A stretch of 64,000 bases of DNA from Devosia soli (GTDB taxonomy: Bacteria > Pseudomonadota > Alphaproteobacteria > Rhizobiales > Devosiaceae). Made by a program: the position numbers and the translations under genes. Each line of letters opens with the position of its first letter. The stretch's first letter is position 1. The stretch covers positions 62,001 to 126,000 of the forward strand of contig NZ_LAJG01000024.1 of assembly GCF_000970455.1 (NCBI RefSeq), read 5' to 3'. Positions 63,459 to 64,000 of this stretch are shown here, piece by piece. The notes under the pieces are model-generated. The model had not been told where the DNA came from. It saw only the letters and a program-made list of their open reading frames with translations, and made no database searches.

Positions 63459-64000
63459 GCGGCTCTCCCGAGATTGCGTTCGACATAGGACTGGCCAGAG
63501 GCCACGAGGTGCGCCGTATCGAGGATCAGCGCCACCGTGCCATCGCCGAGAATGGTGGCGCCGGAGAAGGACTTGATGCCCGAATGCAGTTTCGAGAGCT
63601 GCTTGATGACGGTCTGGTTGTTGCCGATGATCTGATCGACCACGAGCCCGACCCGGCCCTCACCGGAAGAGACGATGACCACCTTTTCGTGCTCGTCGCC
63701 CTGGCCCTTGAGCCCAAAAACTTCGCGAAGGCGGAGATAGGGCACGAGCGAGCCGCGGATATCGAGAAAATTGCGGCCCTTGGCATTGGCTTCGACGCCC
63801 GCCGGCAATTCGACGCATTCCTCGACGGCGGCGAGCGGGATGGTGTAGCGCCCGCCCCCGACCCGGATCAGCATGCCATCGATGATGGCCAGGGTCAGCG
63901 GCAGCCGCAGGGTAAAGACCGAACCCTTGCCTGGCGTCGTTGCGACATCGATCGTGCCGCGAAGCCCGTCGATGGTGCGCTTGACGACGTCCATGCCGAC
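63455..64000 (-). CDS. cheA: Chemotaxis histidine kinase CheA, C-terminal part (truncated by window)
   Basis: The frame continues past the window end; the codons read VGMDVVKRTIDGLRGTID, the end of the CheA HATPase domain, then the P5 regulatory (CheW-like) domain: MLIRVGGGRYTIPLAAVEECVEL, FLDIRGSLVPYLRLREVFGLKG, and VGLVVDQIIGNNQTVIKQL. The 182 codons visible end with RNLGRAA. It is upstream of, and overlaps, cheW. Confidence 0.96.
   Translation of the reverse strand, partial: VGMDVVKRTIDGLRGTIDVATTPGKGSVFTLRLPLTLAIIDGMLIRVGGGRYTIPLAAVEECVELPAGVEANAKGRNFLDIRGSLVPYLRLREVFGLKGQGDEHEKVVIVSSGEGRVGLVVDQIIGNNQTVIKQLSKLHSGIKSFSGATILGDGTVALILDTAHLVASGQSYVERNLGRAA

Overview
The window is GC-rich (roughly 60-65% by eye) alphaproteobacterial chromosome, most likely from the Hyphomicrobiales and probably near Devosia. 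The main clue is the block pckA / chvI / chvG / hprK / EIIA-Man / HPr, whose order is typical of that group. Supporting clues are a short HprK without the N-terminal domain of Firmicutes enzymes, many GTG/TTG starts and Rhizobiales-style palindromic intergenic repeats. The genus is an inference. I see no rRNA, tRNA, CRISPR array, insertion sequence or prophage.

Layout. 1-582: 3' end of an M29 aminopeptidase. 696-8110: a leftward block (DUF924, double-VOC protein, HPr, EIIA, HprK, ChvG, ChvI) diverging from pckA; it couples envelope/acid sensing and the nitrogen-type phosphotransferase relay to central carbon flux. 8257-16930: single genes for a SleB-type wall hydrolase, HAD phosphatase, SelO, a mannitol/fructuronate oxidoreductase, KDG kinase, PPK2, PhoR and a gamma-carbonic-anhydrase-like protein. 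A good Pho-box candidate lies between ppk2 and phoR. 16985-23677: five leftward genes (FGase-type amidohydrolase, APC permease, PuuA/GlnA4-like glutamine synthetase, aldehyde dehydrogenase, iron alcohol dehydrogenase) that together could form a gamma-glutamylated amino-alcohol (ethanolamine-like) catabolic pathway. 23815-38206: a lactonase-type amidohydrolase, a TIM-barrel isomerase followed closely by a diguanylate cyclase, LysR, TSUP exporter, DUF1624, RecQ, small proteins, DNA glycosylase, a D-threonine-aldolase/SDR/RidA cluster and an M81 metallopeptidase.

38409-46860: a seven-gene leftward operon (Gfo/Idh oxidoreductase, two permeases, binding protein, ATPase, RpiR regulator, cytoplasmic GH20 hexosaminidase), probably for uptake and cleavage of chitobiose-like amino sugars. 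47220-52232: hypothetical protein, MFS transporter, second M81 protein, DeoR regulator and a 2-keto-4-pentenoate-hydratase-like protein. 52264-64000: a leftward chemotaxis operon in transcription order cheA (cut by the window end), cheW, three tandem MCP genes, cheW, cheR, cheB and an unusual soluble MCP-like protein. No cheY, cheD or canonical cheZ is inside the window.

Most interesting points: the candidate glutamylated-amine pathway; the soluble MCP-like protein with two hairpin-tip-like motifs and a CheZ-like D-x-T-x-Q motif; three MCPs carrying 2, 3 and 1 HAMP units, one with an Asn-to-Asp change at the signalling tip; a roughly 150-nt highly structured element between the RidA and SDR genes; and palindromic repeats that appear to supply start codons or Shine-Dalgarno sequences. 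All calls come from reading the sequence; no database search was run.
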